The position numbers and the translations under genes were made by a program. Below the pieces are notes generated by a model. That model had not been told where the DNA came from. It saw only the letters and a program-made list of their open reading frames with translations, and searched no databases. From Pomphorhynchus laevis (Eukaryota; Acanthocephala; Palaeacanthocephala; Echinorhynchida; Pomphorhynchidae), in contig WNNJ02000238.1 in NCBI GenBank assembly GCA_012934845.2, positions 62,001 to 126,000 on the forward strand: a stretch of 64,000 bases of DNA, given 5' to 3'. Shown here piece after piece: positions 11,936-20,639 of this stretch (its first letter is position 1; every line of letters begins with the position of its first letter).

Positions 11936-12331
11936 TTAATCATAAATGCAAGGAGATAGTGTTGATTTCGGACATGAACATCCAAGTAAGTTTTTAATGG
12001 AAGACCACAAATTGCGTGGAGAAGAAGGAGATTCAATTTTTGCACGCCAGTAAGCAAGTGATTTATGTTTCAAGAGCTCACAGTATCGTTTACGAGCATC
12101 TTTGAAAGATAATCTGGCTGTATCTGCCAAAGAAACATTTCTTCGATGTGTTCTAAGATACAGGCGATGACAACGACGCAGTAAACGTTTGGCAGTGACA
12201 CATTCACAATCAAACCAAGGAGCTTGAGGATAACGTCGTGGAACAAAAAGCTTTGTTGCCATTGGTCCTTTTAAAAATACATCACTGGCCCCAGCTCCAG
12301 TTGTTAAGAAATTAAAAATCAGCAACGTCAA
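11936..12331 (-). mobile_element. L2/CR1-type LINE fragment, endonuclease-RT linker
   Basis: 131 open codons with APWFDCECVTAKRLLRR, then ARKRYCELLKHKSLAYW and a PRNLWSSIKNLLG motif. This is the conserved linker between the endonuclease and RT domains of CR1/L2-clade ORF2 proteins. The LINE at 30845-33130 has the equivalent segment (HRAPWFDIQCLLSKRRLR). No endonuclease or RT is seen next to it, so only a piece is left. Confidence 0.7.
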
Positions 12332-12439
12332 AAATTAAACTGGGAAAAGATATGACCGGGAAACCAACAGAGGAGCTATACTTAAGTGACCCCTCTACTC
12401 GTTTCTCTGGCTACTGTCAGCGTCCTTGGACCCCTTCGT

Positions 12440-13340
12440 TTGTCCTTTGCCCCTGGAGGCAATCAAACGCGACAAGCATGATGATGCTGTAGTACGATGG
12501 GCGGAGGGCACTAACACCTTCGGTAGATAATGCCTGTATTAAATAATTCGTTGTTCGATAAGCACATGTTAAGACAGTCAATAACCGGTTGATTAACCTC
12601 ATTAGGTCCCAATCTGAATCCGTAGGCCACTTGTACGTTATGGCACCAACAGTAGGTGATCATTGAGCCGGGCTTAAGTCCCCAATGATCGACCCACATA
12701 AGTCTAATTTGTTTAAGGTCCGCTATATCGTTTGACGTCCAATCCTTAGCCTGCGGCCTCCGTATCCACACTTGCCAGTGAGGCACTCTACCAGTATCTT
12801 GGTGAAGCGCATTCACCATTATTTGTATGTAGTCTACCTTAATGTGCACTTAGAGTCGAGCTTAAAACGTACGTATTATTATGCGATAATACCCATCCAA
12901 AAACTAAAGTTATTGACCTGATGAATCCATGTACATACTGGTCGTTTTCGTTCCGCGAGGTAGCCAGTTTACCCAACACTGTTTTTACCGCTCCTGAGTT
13001 CACTAAATTCCAAACCTATAGTACGCGTTCTCCAGCCCACAACAAACGAGGTTGATGGGTGGAGTGTTAATAGCCAATGAAGGCAAATGGTGAGCATAGT
13101 TGGCATGTGTCCTTAGTTGTGGCAAGACAGCCGCCATACCAGCAAGTACCACGAGATCTTCATCATTCCAGTTCTCTGAAAACAGAACAAAAGTTAGATT
13201 AGATAAGTCAGCTGCAACCGCCTGATACATTGGTTCAGCCGCTGCAGCTCTTACATTCCGATAAGGTATCACGTTATCAGTCAAGTATTCAGCTATTCCT
13301 AGCTGCCAATACAAGACCCATCTAACTATGTAAATCATCG
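12440..13340 (-). other. Unidentified coding-like block, possibly virus-derived fossil
   Basis: Two minus-strand frames of 111-112 codons (12511-12849 and 13003-13338) have protein-like composition, with short blocks such as LSNLTFVLFSENWNDEDL and GLKPGSMITYCWC. Base composition is more even than the AT-rich flanks. The block sits between a LINE ORF1 (13370-14014) and a LINE linker fragment (11936-12331) and resembles neither. I do not recognise the family. An endogenised RNA-virus structural gene is one possibility, weakly supported. It is broken in a few places and looks old. Confidence 0.3.
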
Positions 13341-13369
13341 TATTGTCATAAATATTTTTCGAATTTAGT

Positions 13370-14014
13370 AATAAGCCAGAAACTCTGGCTGCCAGTTCTG
13401 GTAATAGTTGTTGTTCAGAAGTAAGGCAATTCTTCCGAAATAGGAAAGTTCTTTATGATTACTGTTAAGGAGCGTTTACTTTCCTTTTCAATATAACGCA
13501 AAATCTGTAAGCTGGAAGCATTTTTGTTCTCGTGTCTTGTAGTAGCTAATACTGTCCGTACAATCTCTCTACGAACCTTCTCACTCACAACATCACTCCA
13601 TGAGGGTCCATCATACATATCACTAGATTTAAGCCTGGAAGATTGTAAGTTTTGAGCTTAGGAATTACACGGTGGTGAAACATTTATTTGTCGTTTGATT
13701 TCAGTCAGCTCACTCTCAAGAGAACTGACTAACTCTGATTATGCGGCTATATGTTTGGCAGCACAATAACCACAATAGAAATCACGGAGAAAGAACTCGC
13801 ACAGCAGAATATACGTTGCAATTTGGAGCTGTACATTATAATTCAAAGGACACGAAACTCTATGATAATACGGCGTGCGTAGCTGTAGTTTGACTGTGTT
13901 GAACCTGACCAGCTGATGATAAAGATCCATAGGATGCGTCCTTTCCAACTGACGGAATACGATATGCACATTTTTGTGCCGAACAATTAATACACTGCAC
14001 GCCGTTCTTTGCAC
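13370..14014 (-). pseudogene. CR1/L2-type LINE ORF1 fragment
   Basis: Minus-strand pieces include DFYCGYCAAKHIAA (Cys-rich end of the PHD-like finger seen in CR1 ORF1), a following helical stretch (SELVSSLESELTEIKRQI) and SWSDVVSEKVRREI with LTVIIKNFP. These three parts in this order are usual for CR1/L2 ORF1, an RNA-binding partner of ORF2. The frame is broken between them. Confidence 0.55.
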
Positions 14015-14019
14015 AAGAA

Positions 14020-15590
14020 CGGCGTGTTACTTTATTACTGTGTTACACAGTCATCATCAAAAATACAATGGCTAAAACATTTCAACAAAACGTCTACGTA
14101 AAAAACAACGAATAATCTCACTGTATCATACTCACAACGAACACCTCGTTCCTTTACAAATTTACTGAACTCATTTTTAGAAATAAACAACTCAATTACA
14201 AATTGCATTCAAATAACACCCACAATTATTTTAGGATTAATATTTTAAAACCACTTGAAGTCGAAACAAAAACTAAATATTTAGTTAGTTTAAATTCACA
14301 GCTCTGCATTGGGCTTGTTTCCTTTGAATGCAAGCCCCTGCCTCTTCTGATCAACGAGCTCTATTTGATTATCATATATGTTTGTCCTGCTCTTTTAATA
14401 AAAAACAATCCCAATATCATTCAAATGACAAAATGGCTAAAAACTGCAAACGAGGCAGTAGCTTTTTTAATATAGCCGTTTGCTAAATATATGGAAATAT
14501 GAAGTTTATTTGTTATTTAATAATAACAAATAATAGTAAATAATTGTGTCAACAATATTATTAAATTATTAAAAATCTTTATCAATTATCCATTATATCA
14601 GCGTAAATCCTCATGCAGTCCGTCGTCTATACGGGCAGCGCAAGAGATGCCCTCGTTGTCTGAAAATTCTGCCTCTTCACGCGACTCCATATTCAGAGGA
14701 GTACCCGCCTCACCGTGCCAATCGAGATTATCCCCTTGCTGTAGACAACGTTCGGCAGCTACAGGAACGCTACAACCAGCCACAGACTGGGAATTATCTT
14801 TCCTATCTGTGGATTCTTGAATTGAATATCAGTTGTCATTTTAGCAATTTTTGTTTCGATTAGAGAAGAGTATGATCATTATATATCTACATACAAGTAA
14901 TCATTACAGTTCATTTCGCAGTCATTTTCTCTAGATTTAGAACACCTAGTATACATTTGCGTTGTGAAATTGGATAAATATATGAAAACTTGGATATATA
15001 TTCACAAAGCAGGCAAGAGTATATAAATAAGAAAACTTTTTAACGTTTAGGCTTGCGCCATTTTCAACAGTCAAACTAAATATCTATAACCCAAGGCTAT
15101 GAAAGAATTCTCTGGAATATTTATAAAAGAATAATCTAAAATAATTCGATAAAAATTTGATGAAAATTGATTGCTGAAAATTTTTCACTGAGATTTTCGG
15201 TTTAGTCGATATCTATTGTTTTCTTTGTTGAGAGTAGTATAAGTCATTGTTTGTCCAGTCCACTCGTTTCTATGGGAAAGAAAGGGAAATTGGCATTTCA
15301 TCGAAAAGTGTTGGTCCCCTCTGATGTACAGTTTGGTATCTGTAGTTAGGTAAGAAACGAGAAAACGTAAACATTAAGGCGGAAATTTAGCTAATTTTGA
15401 AATCGAAAGTCTATGATTAACTAAGTCGAATAATTTTCTTAGATCTAATTAAATGCACTTAACAATAAGTTTAAATGGTTATCTAAGAGTTGTAGAACAT
15501 ATTGTCTAAACGTCAGTAAAGCCTTTGATGTTCTACTAACAGGCCGGTAATCGAATTAATTTTTCTCAACGTATTCACTATTATTGTAGA
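14020..15590. other. AT-rich spacer; one small GC-richer open frame
   Basis: No element recognised. The minus frame 14598-14783 (61 codons, acidic end SREEAEFSDNEGISCAARIDDG) is clearly richer in GC than its surroundings. It could be a lone exon or chance; no splice context is convincing. Low confidence as a gene. Confidence 0.4.
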
Positions 15591-15599
15591 AATTCTGCG

Positions 15600-15850
15600 C
15601 CAAAAAATATTTTCCATTATTTTAGGTAATCTTTTTCATTATTTTAGGTAATCAGCCTCTTACACGGTAAGATATTGATTGACCTAAAGAAATCTTTTGA
15701 AAGGGATTTTCCATTCTTAGGAATTAGCAATATCTTAGAGACTTTCAAAGATGAAGGAATATGAACATAATTGAATATAAATGAGAAACTATTTGCTAGT
15801 GGAATAGATAATTCCTTCGACAGTGCCCTGAACCATATGGAATGCACAAT
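15600..15850 (-). pseudogene. LINE reverse-transcriptase N-terminal fragment
   Basis: A 67-codon minus frame reads SLKVSKILLIPKNGKSLSKDFF followed by SINILP, matching the RT block 'W..A.V.PI.K.G......YRPISLLP' of LINE ORF2 proteins. Nothing else of the element is recognisable nearby. Confidence 0.55.
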
Positions 15851-15959
15851 TTAACAGACAATTTCATCAGGTAAAATTTGAATGAAATTATCTGAACTGC
15901 CCTAATAACATTTAATGTTTAAATTGACAATTTAAATGTCCAATTTAACATTTAAGTTG

Positions 15960-17040
15960 GACATTCGAATGCACATGTGCAATTTTCCCAAACACGGTAT
16001 GTACAATTGTTCACCGCCGTACTTGTGTACTCATTTGTAGTTCGCATAGCCTTACAGCATTTGCATCGTAGTTTTTCACATGGTGCACTCATATTCACAT
16101 CTTGAATTTGCTTATTTGTTTTAAGTCGTGATCGTACAATCTTTGATTTTGTATTCGTAGTACGGAAGTAAATGCTGGGTTGATTACACTGCGCGTTGTA
16201 AAATTCGCATACCCTTTTAATTTTGTTTTTTTATGTTTCAGAAGAATACACAGAGAAGGGACATACTCCAATCAAATGTAGGTGTTGCTTCGAACCGGTT
16301 TGTCCACTTCCTTTTTGTTCTCATAAATCGGCGAGCTTTTTGAATTTGCTGGTACACCTTCCGATGAGCGTACCCCCTCTTCCTGAGATTATCCAATAAT
16401 GTTCTCGAATGTTTTTCGCTTGCTGCCGATATATAACAATTTTTTATAATCCTTATTGCCTCGTTAAAGATCATATTGGTCTTGATATACTTCGGATGTG
16501 CACTTTTGCGTGTAAGTAGGCCGGTTTCCAAGTCGGTTTCCAATACAGTTTCGCCTGGATTTCACATCTAATGTCGAAGTAAATCTCTAAATCCAGAAAA
16601 TTTACTTTGTCCCCGCTGTTAGCCGTAAACGTCAGTGTTCTATTTTCGTTGAATTTATCCACGACATCTTTTATCTCCGTTGTATTTGTGACTATCATAA
16701 TGATATCATCAATGCACCTCGTGTACAACAAGGATACTTCCAGTAATGTCTCAATAAGTTTTTGCTGCAGCCAATACATATATAGTATCGCATACACAGG
16801 GATTACCGGCGTGCCCATTGCAGTTCTATTTACCAGACGATAGATCTCGTCACCGAATTCAAACCCTTTATTATTAAGAATAACCGACAGCGATTCACGT
16901 ATAAACCCGATTCTCTAAACTAAGAATTGATTAAAATTTGATTCGGCCATATAATATTAGGTAAATTATATGGAATGACCAAGGGGAAGAACAAATTTAA
17001 GTGACGTTTCGCCCTGACGGGCTTTTTCGATCTAGAATAC
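15960..17040 (-). mobile_element. Penelope-like element fragment (RT, linker), internally deleted
   Basis: Minus strand: hammerhead-like leader at 17003-17030, then RT from about 16915 with RTAMGTPVIPVYAILYMYWL and YTRCIDDIIMIV (RT motif C), the post-RT helical segment (16238-16543) and the Cys-rich linker PCEKLRCKCCKAM at about 16070 that precedes the GIY-YIG domain in canonical PLEs. The N-terminal part of the protein and the GIY-YIG domain are absent here; a separate GIY-YIG piece lies at 17393-17613. Confidence 0.75.
17003..17030 (-). ncRNA. Decayed PLE hammerhead-type motif (classical order)
   Basis: On the minus strand, GCCC-GTCA-GGGC forms stem II, directly followed by GAAACGTC; the expected CUGANGA box upstream has decayed to ATCGAAAAA. 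PLEs are known to carry minimal hammerhead motifs in their terminal repeats. It lies at the 5' side of the RT fragment 15960-16915, as expected. Confidence 0.45.
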
Positions 17041-17149
17041 AAAAAATAGAATATAAAATAGTAATGTCAAAATATTACGTCAAATCTCTCCAATAGTAAA
17101 TATGATCATCATTTAAACCAAACGGTTTTTCGCAATTTAATAAACCTAT

Positions 17150-17392
17150 GATGCGTTAAAAAACGATTTATTTTAACGTGGCAAATGCGTGCCAGCGCAC
17201 GCCTTAACAAAACAAGACAAACACAACAAAACAAGACTGTGAATCAGGTGTCGAGAAGGTGTGAACGGAGGAGGTGTTTGAATATGATAAAGGAGGGGGC
17301 GCGGCGGACGTCGAGAGGGAGTTGATTCCAGGCGAGTGAGGCGGCGACGATGAAGGATCGGATACCGTAATTGTTGGAGTAATTAGGAACGT
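17150..17392 (-). mobile_element. 3' end of the L2-type LINE, 5' truncated
   Basis: Matches the 3' end of the LINE at 30845-33130 (compare 30855-31065), including the terminal AGTGGCAAATGCGTGCC-like segment and the coding end of ORF2. It breaks off at about 17392 against a PLE fragment. Confidence 0.8.
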
Positions 17393-17613
17393 TGTTCTAG
17401 AAGTTTCCTCTCATCGTTACTCGCAATGTTGTTTGCAATAATAGTGTAACGCATGTATTCAACAGTTGTATTATGCTCCAATACATGATCGATGACGCTA
17501 TCGCAATTTTTTGTATGTTTACATTGAGAGCGCCTTGAATTATTACGTCTCGCCATTGTTAAGGGCGTTTCATCGACATATTGTTTATCGCAGATAAACA
17601 ATATGTCGATGAA
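17393..17613 (-). pseudogene. PLE GIY-YIG endonuclease fragment
   Basis: Minus frame: ICDKQYVDETPLTMARR..SRRSQCKHTKNCDSVIDHVLEH, ending in DERKLLEQ. This is the 'KQYVGET...R...H' GIY-YIG nuclease core of PLEs, with the second Gly of YVGET replaced by Asp. It starts inside a perfect palindrome (17569-17613). Confidence 0.7.
17569..17613. repeat. Perfect palindrome, 21-bp arms, 3-bp spacer
   Basis: The arm TTCATCGACATATTGTTTATC (17569-17589) is followed by GCA and then its exact reverse complement (17593-17613). The left arm is the KQYVDE coding part of the GIY-YIG fragment, so element sequence was copied back on itself. Confidence 0.9.
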
Positions 17614-17638
17614 GCAACAACGTGCTCCATTCTAAGCA

Positions 17639-17687
17639 CGACAACAACGTGCCTCCATTCCGTGCGAATGGAGGCACGTTGTTGTCG
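17639..17687. repeat. Perfect palindrome, 22-bp arms, 5-bp spacer
   Basis: The left arm at 17639-17660 (starting CGACAACAACGTGCC) and right arm at 17666-17687 are exact reverse complements around CGTGC. A shortened direct copy of the left arm (CAACAACGTGCTCCATTC) lies just upstream at about 17615-17632. Confidence 0.9.
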
Positions 17688-17834
17688 AACTTAGCTATAT
17701 AGATTCGTTGTTAATTGCCATTGATATCAGTGCTTATTATAATGTCTAGAAACTCTATGATAATACCTTATTTAAAATTCAGAGTCATTGTACTTACTGA
17801 TTAAAATCACTGAAACAATTTGAGTGATTCTTAG

Positions 17835-18183
17835 TCACCAGGCTCTATAAAGAAAATGTCGTCAATATATCATGTATAAATTAGGGGTTTACATTGTGAT
17901 CTATTGATCAATTCTCCTTCGATTTCATGCATGTATATTATTGCATACACAGGGGCCATAGGTGTGCCCATTGCTGTATCCTGAGTTTGCATATAGAACC
18001 GTTTTTGATATTTCAAGAGGTTATTATTCAAAACTATACTGGGTGATTCAAGTATAAATTGACGTTCTCTTTTGGTTGTATCTTTATTTTGTAAGAAAGT
18101 CTCGCAAGTCAATAGGCCTTTGTTTTCAATATATGTATATAGGCTAGATACGTCAGCAGTAACAAGAATATAGTTGCTATTAA
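17835..18183 (-). pseudogene. PLE reverse-transcriptase fragment
   Basis: Minus frame: ILVTADVSSLYTYIENKGL (RT motif A region), LNNNLLKYQKRFYMQ, then TAMGTPMAPVYAIIYMHE (motif B) and, past the frame end near 17850, a YIDDIFFI-like motif C. This is a canonical PLE RT. Its 5' side is cut by the 370-bp tandem repeat that begins at about 18185. Confidence 0.75.
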
Positions 18184-18270
18184 AATGAACAATTGCATAC
18201 ACGAGCGAGTATCATCATTTGGTCGGCTTCATCAATTATCCTCGTGTGAATTCTTTAATCCTAGATGCAG

Positions 18271-18343
18271 CACTGTACACTACAATCAGCGTAGGTGGAC
18301 CTCATCAGCAGTGAGCCTACGCCTACCTTTCGTGTTTCAGTCC
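18271..18343 (-). ncRNA. Candidate hammerhead-type ribozyme, permuted order (repeat 2, unit 1)
   Basis: Same layout as unit 2 (18642-18714). Strand A here ends GGACT before GAAA, giving a G-U closing pair with strand B (GGTCC). Confidence 0.55.
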
Positions 18344-18641
18344 TTTAATTATCTACTGAAATTTTCCTCTGCTGCTTTTCTGTAAAAACAATCGATACAA
18401 TTTGTAAGCAAAAACATTTCCACTTGTGCAAACTGTACGTTGTTTCCGTCTTTTGTAACAAAATGACGGTGATAGCACTACAGTTGCCGGAAACAACCGA
18501 CAATCTGTCTTTTGAATCTTCTTGACAGGAAACCGGAATCTGCCAGGTTAATAGAATGAATAATTGCATACACGAGCGAGTATCATTATTTGGTCGGCTT
18601 CATCAATTATCCTCGTGTGAATTCTTTAATCCTAGATGCAG

Positions 18642-18714
18642 CACTGTACACTACAATAAGCGTAGGTGGACCTCATCAGCAGTGAGCCTACGCCTACATT
18701 TCGTGTTTCGGTCC
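18642..18714 (-). ncRNA. Candidate hammerhead-type ribozyme, permuted order (repeat 2, unit 2)
   Basis: Read on the minus strand. A: GGACCGAAACAC. B: CACTGCTGATGAGGTCC. C: GTGTACAGTG. GGACC/GGTCC gives stem II abutting GAAA and CTGATGA. ACAC/GTGT gives stem III. CACTG/CAGTG gives stem I, with one A between stem III and stem I at the cleavage-site position (plus-strand 18647). Linkers pair as well: plus-strand GCGTAGG (18660-18666) with CCTACGC (18687-18693). The order A-B-C is the same non-classical order as in the 258-bp repeat, although the two repeats share no sequence. Confidence 0.6.
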
Positions 18715-19010
18715 TTTAATGATCTGCTGAAATTTTCCTCTGCTGCCTTTCTGTAAAAACAAACGATACAGTTTGTAAGGAAAACATTTCCACTTGTGCA
18801 AACTGTACGTTGTTTCCGTCTTTTGTAACAAAATGACGGTGATAGCACTACAGTTGTCGGAAAAACCGACAATCTGTCTTTTGAATCTTCTTGACAGGAA
18901 ACCGGAATCTGCCAGGTTAATAGAATGAATAATTGCATACACGAGCGAGTATCATCATTTGGTCGGCTTCATCAATTATCCTCGTGTGAATTCTTTAATC
19001 CTAGATGCAG

Positions 19011-19083
19011 CACTGAACACTACAATCAGCGTAGGTGGACCTCATCAGCAGTGAGCCTACGCCTACCTTTCGTGTTTCGGTCC
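19011..19083 (-). ncRNA. Candidate hammerhead-type ribozyme, permuted order (repeat 2, unit 3)
   Basis: Same as unit 2, but the single base between stems III and I is U instead of A (minus strand GTGTTCAGTG). Both are allowed at the H position; all arms are conserved. Confidence 0.55.
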
Positions 19084-19319
19084 TTTAATTATCTACTGAA
19101 ATTTTCCTCTGCTGCCTTTCTGTAAAAACAATCGATACAATTTGTAAGCAAAAACATTTCCACTTGTGCAAACTGTACGTTGTATCCGTCGATACAACGA
19201 CGGGTACATCATCAGTGAAAAAAAAGAAAAATGCTTAGAAAAAAATCTCCTGGGAATTTTTTGACACCCTAAAAAATAATAAATAAAAATAATAAAAAAG
19301 TACTTAATTAAGCTTCCAA

Positions 19320-20620
19320 TTATGTGTTAGTATGATTTTTTTAAAAAGTTAAGACCGTAAAAAGATTCATAGTCTTTCAGTATTATTTTTAACTCGTCAA
19401 CTGTCTGTGATGGCTTCATAGAGTGTAAAGAAGAGAGTAATCTAACCTCAGTTATAGACTGCTCATTGATAAGCTCTCTTCCTATTTGATAGATTAATGA
19501 CTGTTTGTTTCGTATTAGATTATTAAGGTGTCTATGAAAACCTTCAATACTGTTAGTAGTTCTTGGAATACTCCCAATGACACGGTCAAAGCAATTCCAA
19601 AAGCCAATATTCTTATTTGTAAGATTAAAACTCAAATATTCGTCTTGAATCCACTCAAATAGCTTTAGAACATCCCAAAGTTTTTCTGCGATAACATGTA
19701 ACTTTAGTCTATTAGCCATATTAATTACATCATAGGGGGAACAAAGCTCAAAGCAAGTATCATTTTTACATGAAACTTGACTTTGGTATCATTAATAAAT
19801 TCTTTTGTAAATTTCAATATTTGCACTCTTATCCAAACAATTTGACCAAGGTGGAAGTTACATCCATAGATATAAGATTCTGTAAGAAAGAGCTTACAGC
19901 ATTTAAAACTTGCAACTTCAAAGTCTAGTATTACCTTTATAGGTTTGCAGAGATTTTCACATTTTTCCTTTTGCCAGTCAAAAAACTTTTAATAGCATTT
20001 CTCACTCTTGTTCTTCATGAAGCAATAAACTAAAGGCAAATTATCTCCTCGAACATTACATTGAAGAGTGAATATTTGTTCAAACGTAGATGGTGCAGAT
20101 TTGAAGGTGGCATCACAAATAACTACCTTGGCATAGTTAAAATATTCTATGTTTTCATCTGTTGTAAATACAACAACCCTATCAATATCGTCAACACCTG
20201 AATCGTAATGGAGAAATTGTTTTCCCTTTAATGTCGTGCAAAGCTCCATATGTATGTCGGATGATAGTAAACGCGTGAAACAATGTTTATTCCTTAACTT
20301 TGTAACTAAATCCGCAAAATACTTATGATTTATCAAAGTGCCTACATCTTCCAAACACTCAGAAACGGCAATATCCCTTCCAGTTTCATATGTCGTGAGT
20401 GCTCTCTTTTTAATTCGATCGCTTAATAAAACTCACTTAAACTTATTCTCATCTTTTATATGATCATGTAAAAGAAGATCCTCAAATAAGTCATACATAA
20501 TATTTGTCTTGAAAAAAGCATTACATCTTCTTTTATTACATCTCAATGTAATCTTTCCTGCTATAAGCTCTTTATAGTTGTAGAAATATTCTTCAAAGGC
20601 TATCTTTTCCTTTCCTTAAT
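19320..20620 (-). pseudogene. MULE-family DNA transposase with FLYWCH-like finger
   Basis: Minus strand, in order: a Cys/His finger (TLRCNKRRCNAFFKTN..HDH, about 20470-20540) of the FLYWCH/WRKY-like type used by MULE transposases for DNA binding; the catalytic domain with VVICDATFKSAP (first Asp, about 20130) and VYCFMKNKS; ILDFEVA (second acidic block, about 19920) with GCNFHLGQ, the Cys/His motif typical of MULE; then PRTTNSIEGFHRHLN (about 19555), the third acidic region. At least three frame breaks separate the pieces 19327-19719, 19725-19985, 19989-20354 and 20360-20620. No terminal inverted repeats were spotted. Confidence 0.75.
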
Positions 20621-20639
20621 TGCTCCTGATTATATTTTC

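Larger units (their letters stand above)
18185..19192 (-). repeat. 370-bp tandem repeat, about 2.7 units, with hammerhead-type motifs
   Basis: ATGAAYAATTGCATACACGA recurs at 18185, 18556 and 18925 (periods 371 and 369). Units differ by scattered substitutions and small indels. The short open frames in it are shared by all copies only because of the repetition; there is no sign of protein coding. The minus strand of each unit carries hammerhead-type boxes (18271-18343, 18642-18714, 19011-19083). It interrupts a PLE RT fragment on its left. I see no clear target-site duplication. Confidence 0.85.

Noticed and set aside
13905-13935. CTGATGATAAAG at about 13915 as a hammerhead box
   Set aside because: No GAAA box with complementary flanks within reach on the same strand.
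18185-19125. Three plus-strand 66-codon frames beginning MNNCIHERVSSFGRL
   Set aside because: They are the same stretch in three tandem repeat units and the frame does not extend; the conserved part is explained better by the RNA motifs on the other strand.
19205-19225. Another TCATCAG just after the 370-bp repeat
   Set aside because: The flanks do not pair with any GAAA strand nearby; likely chance.
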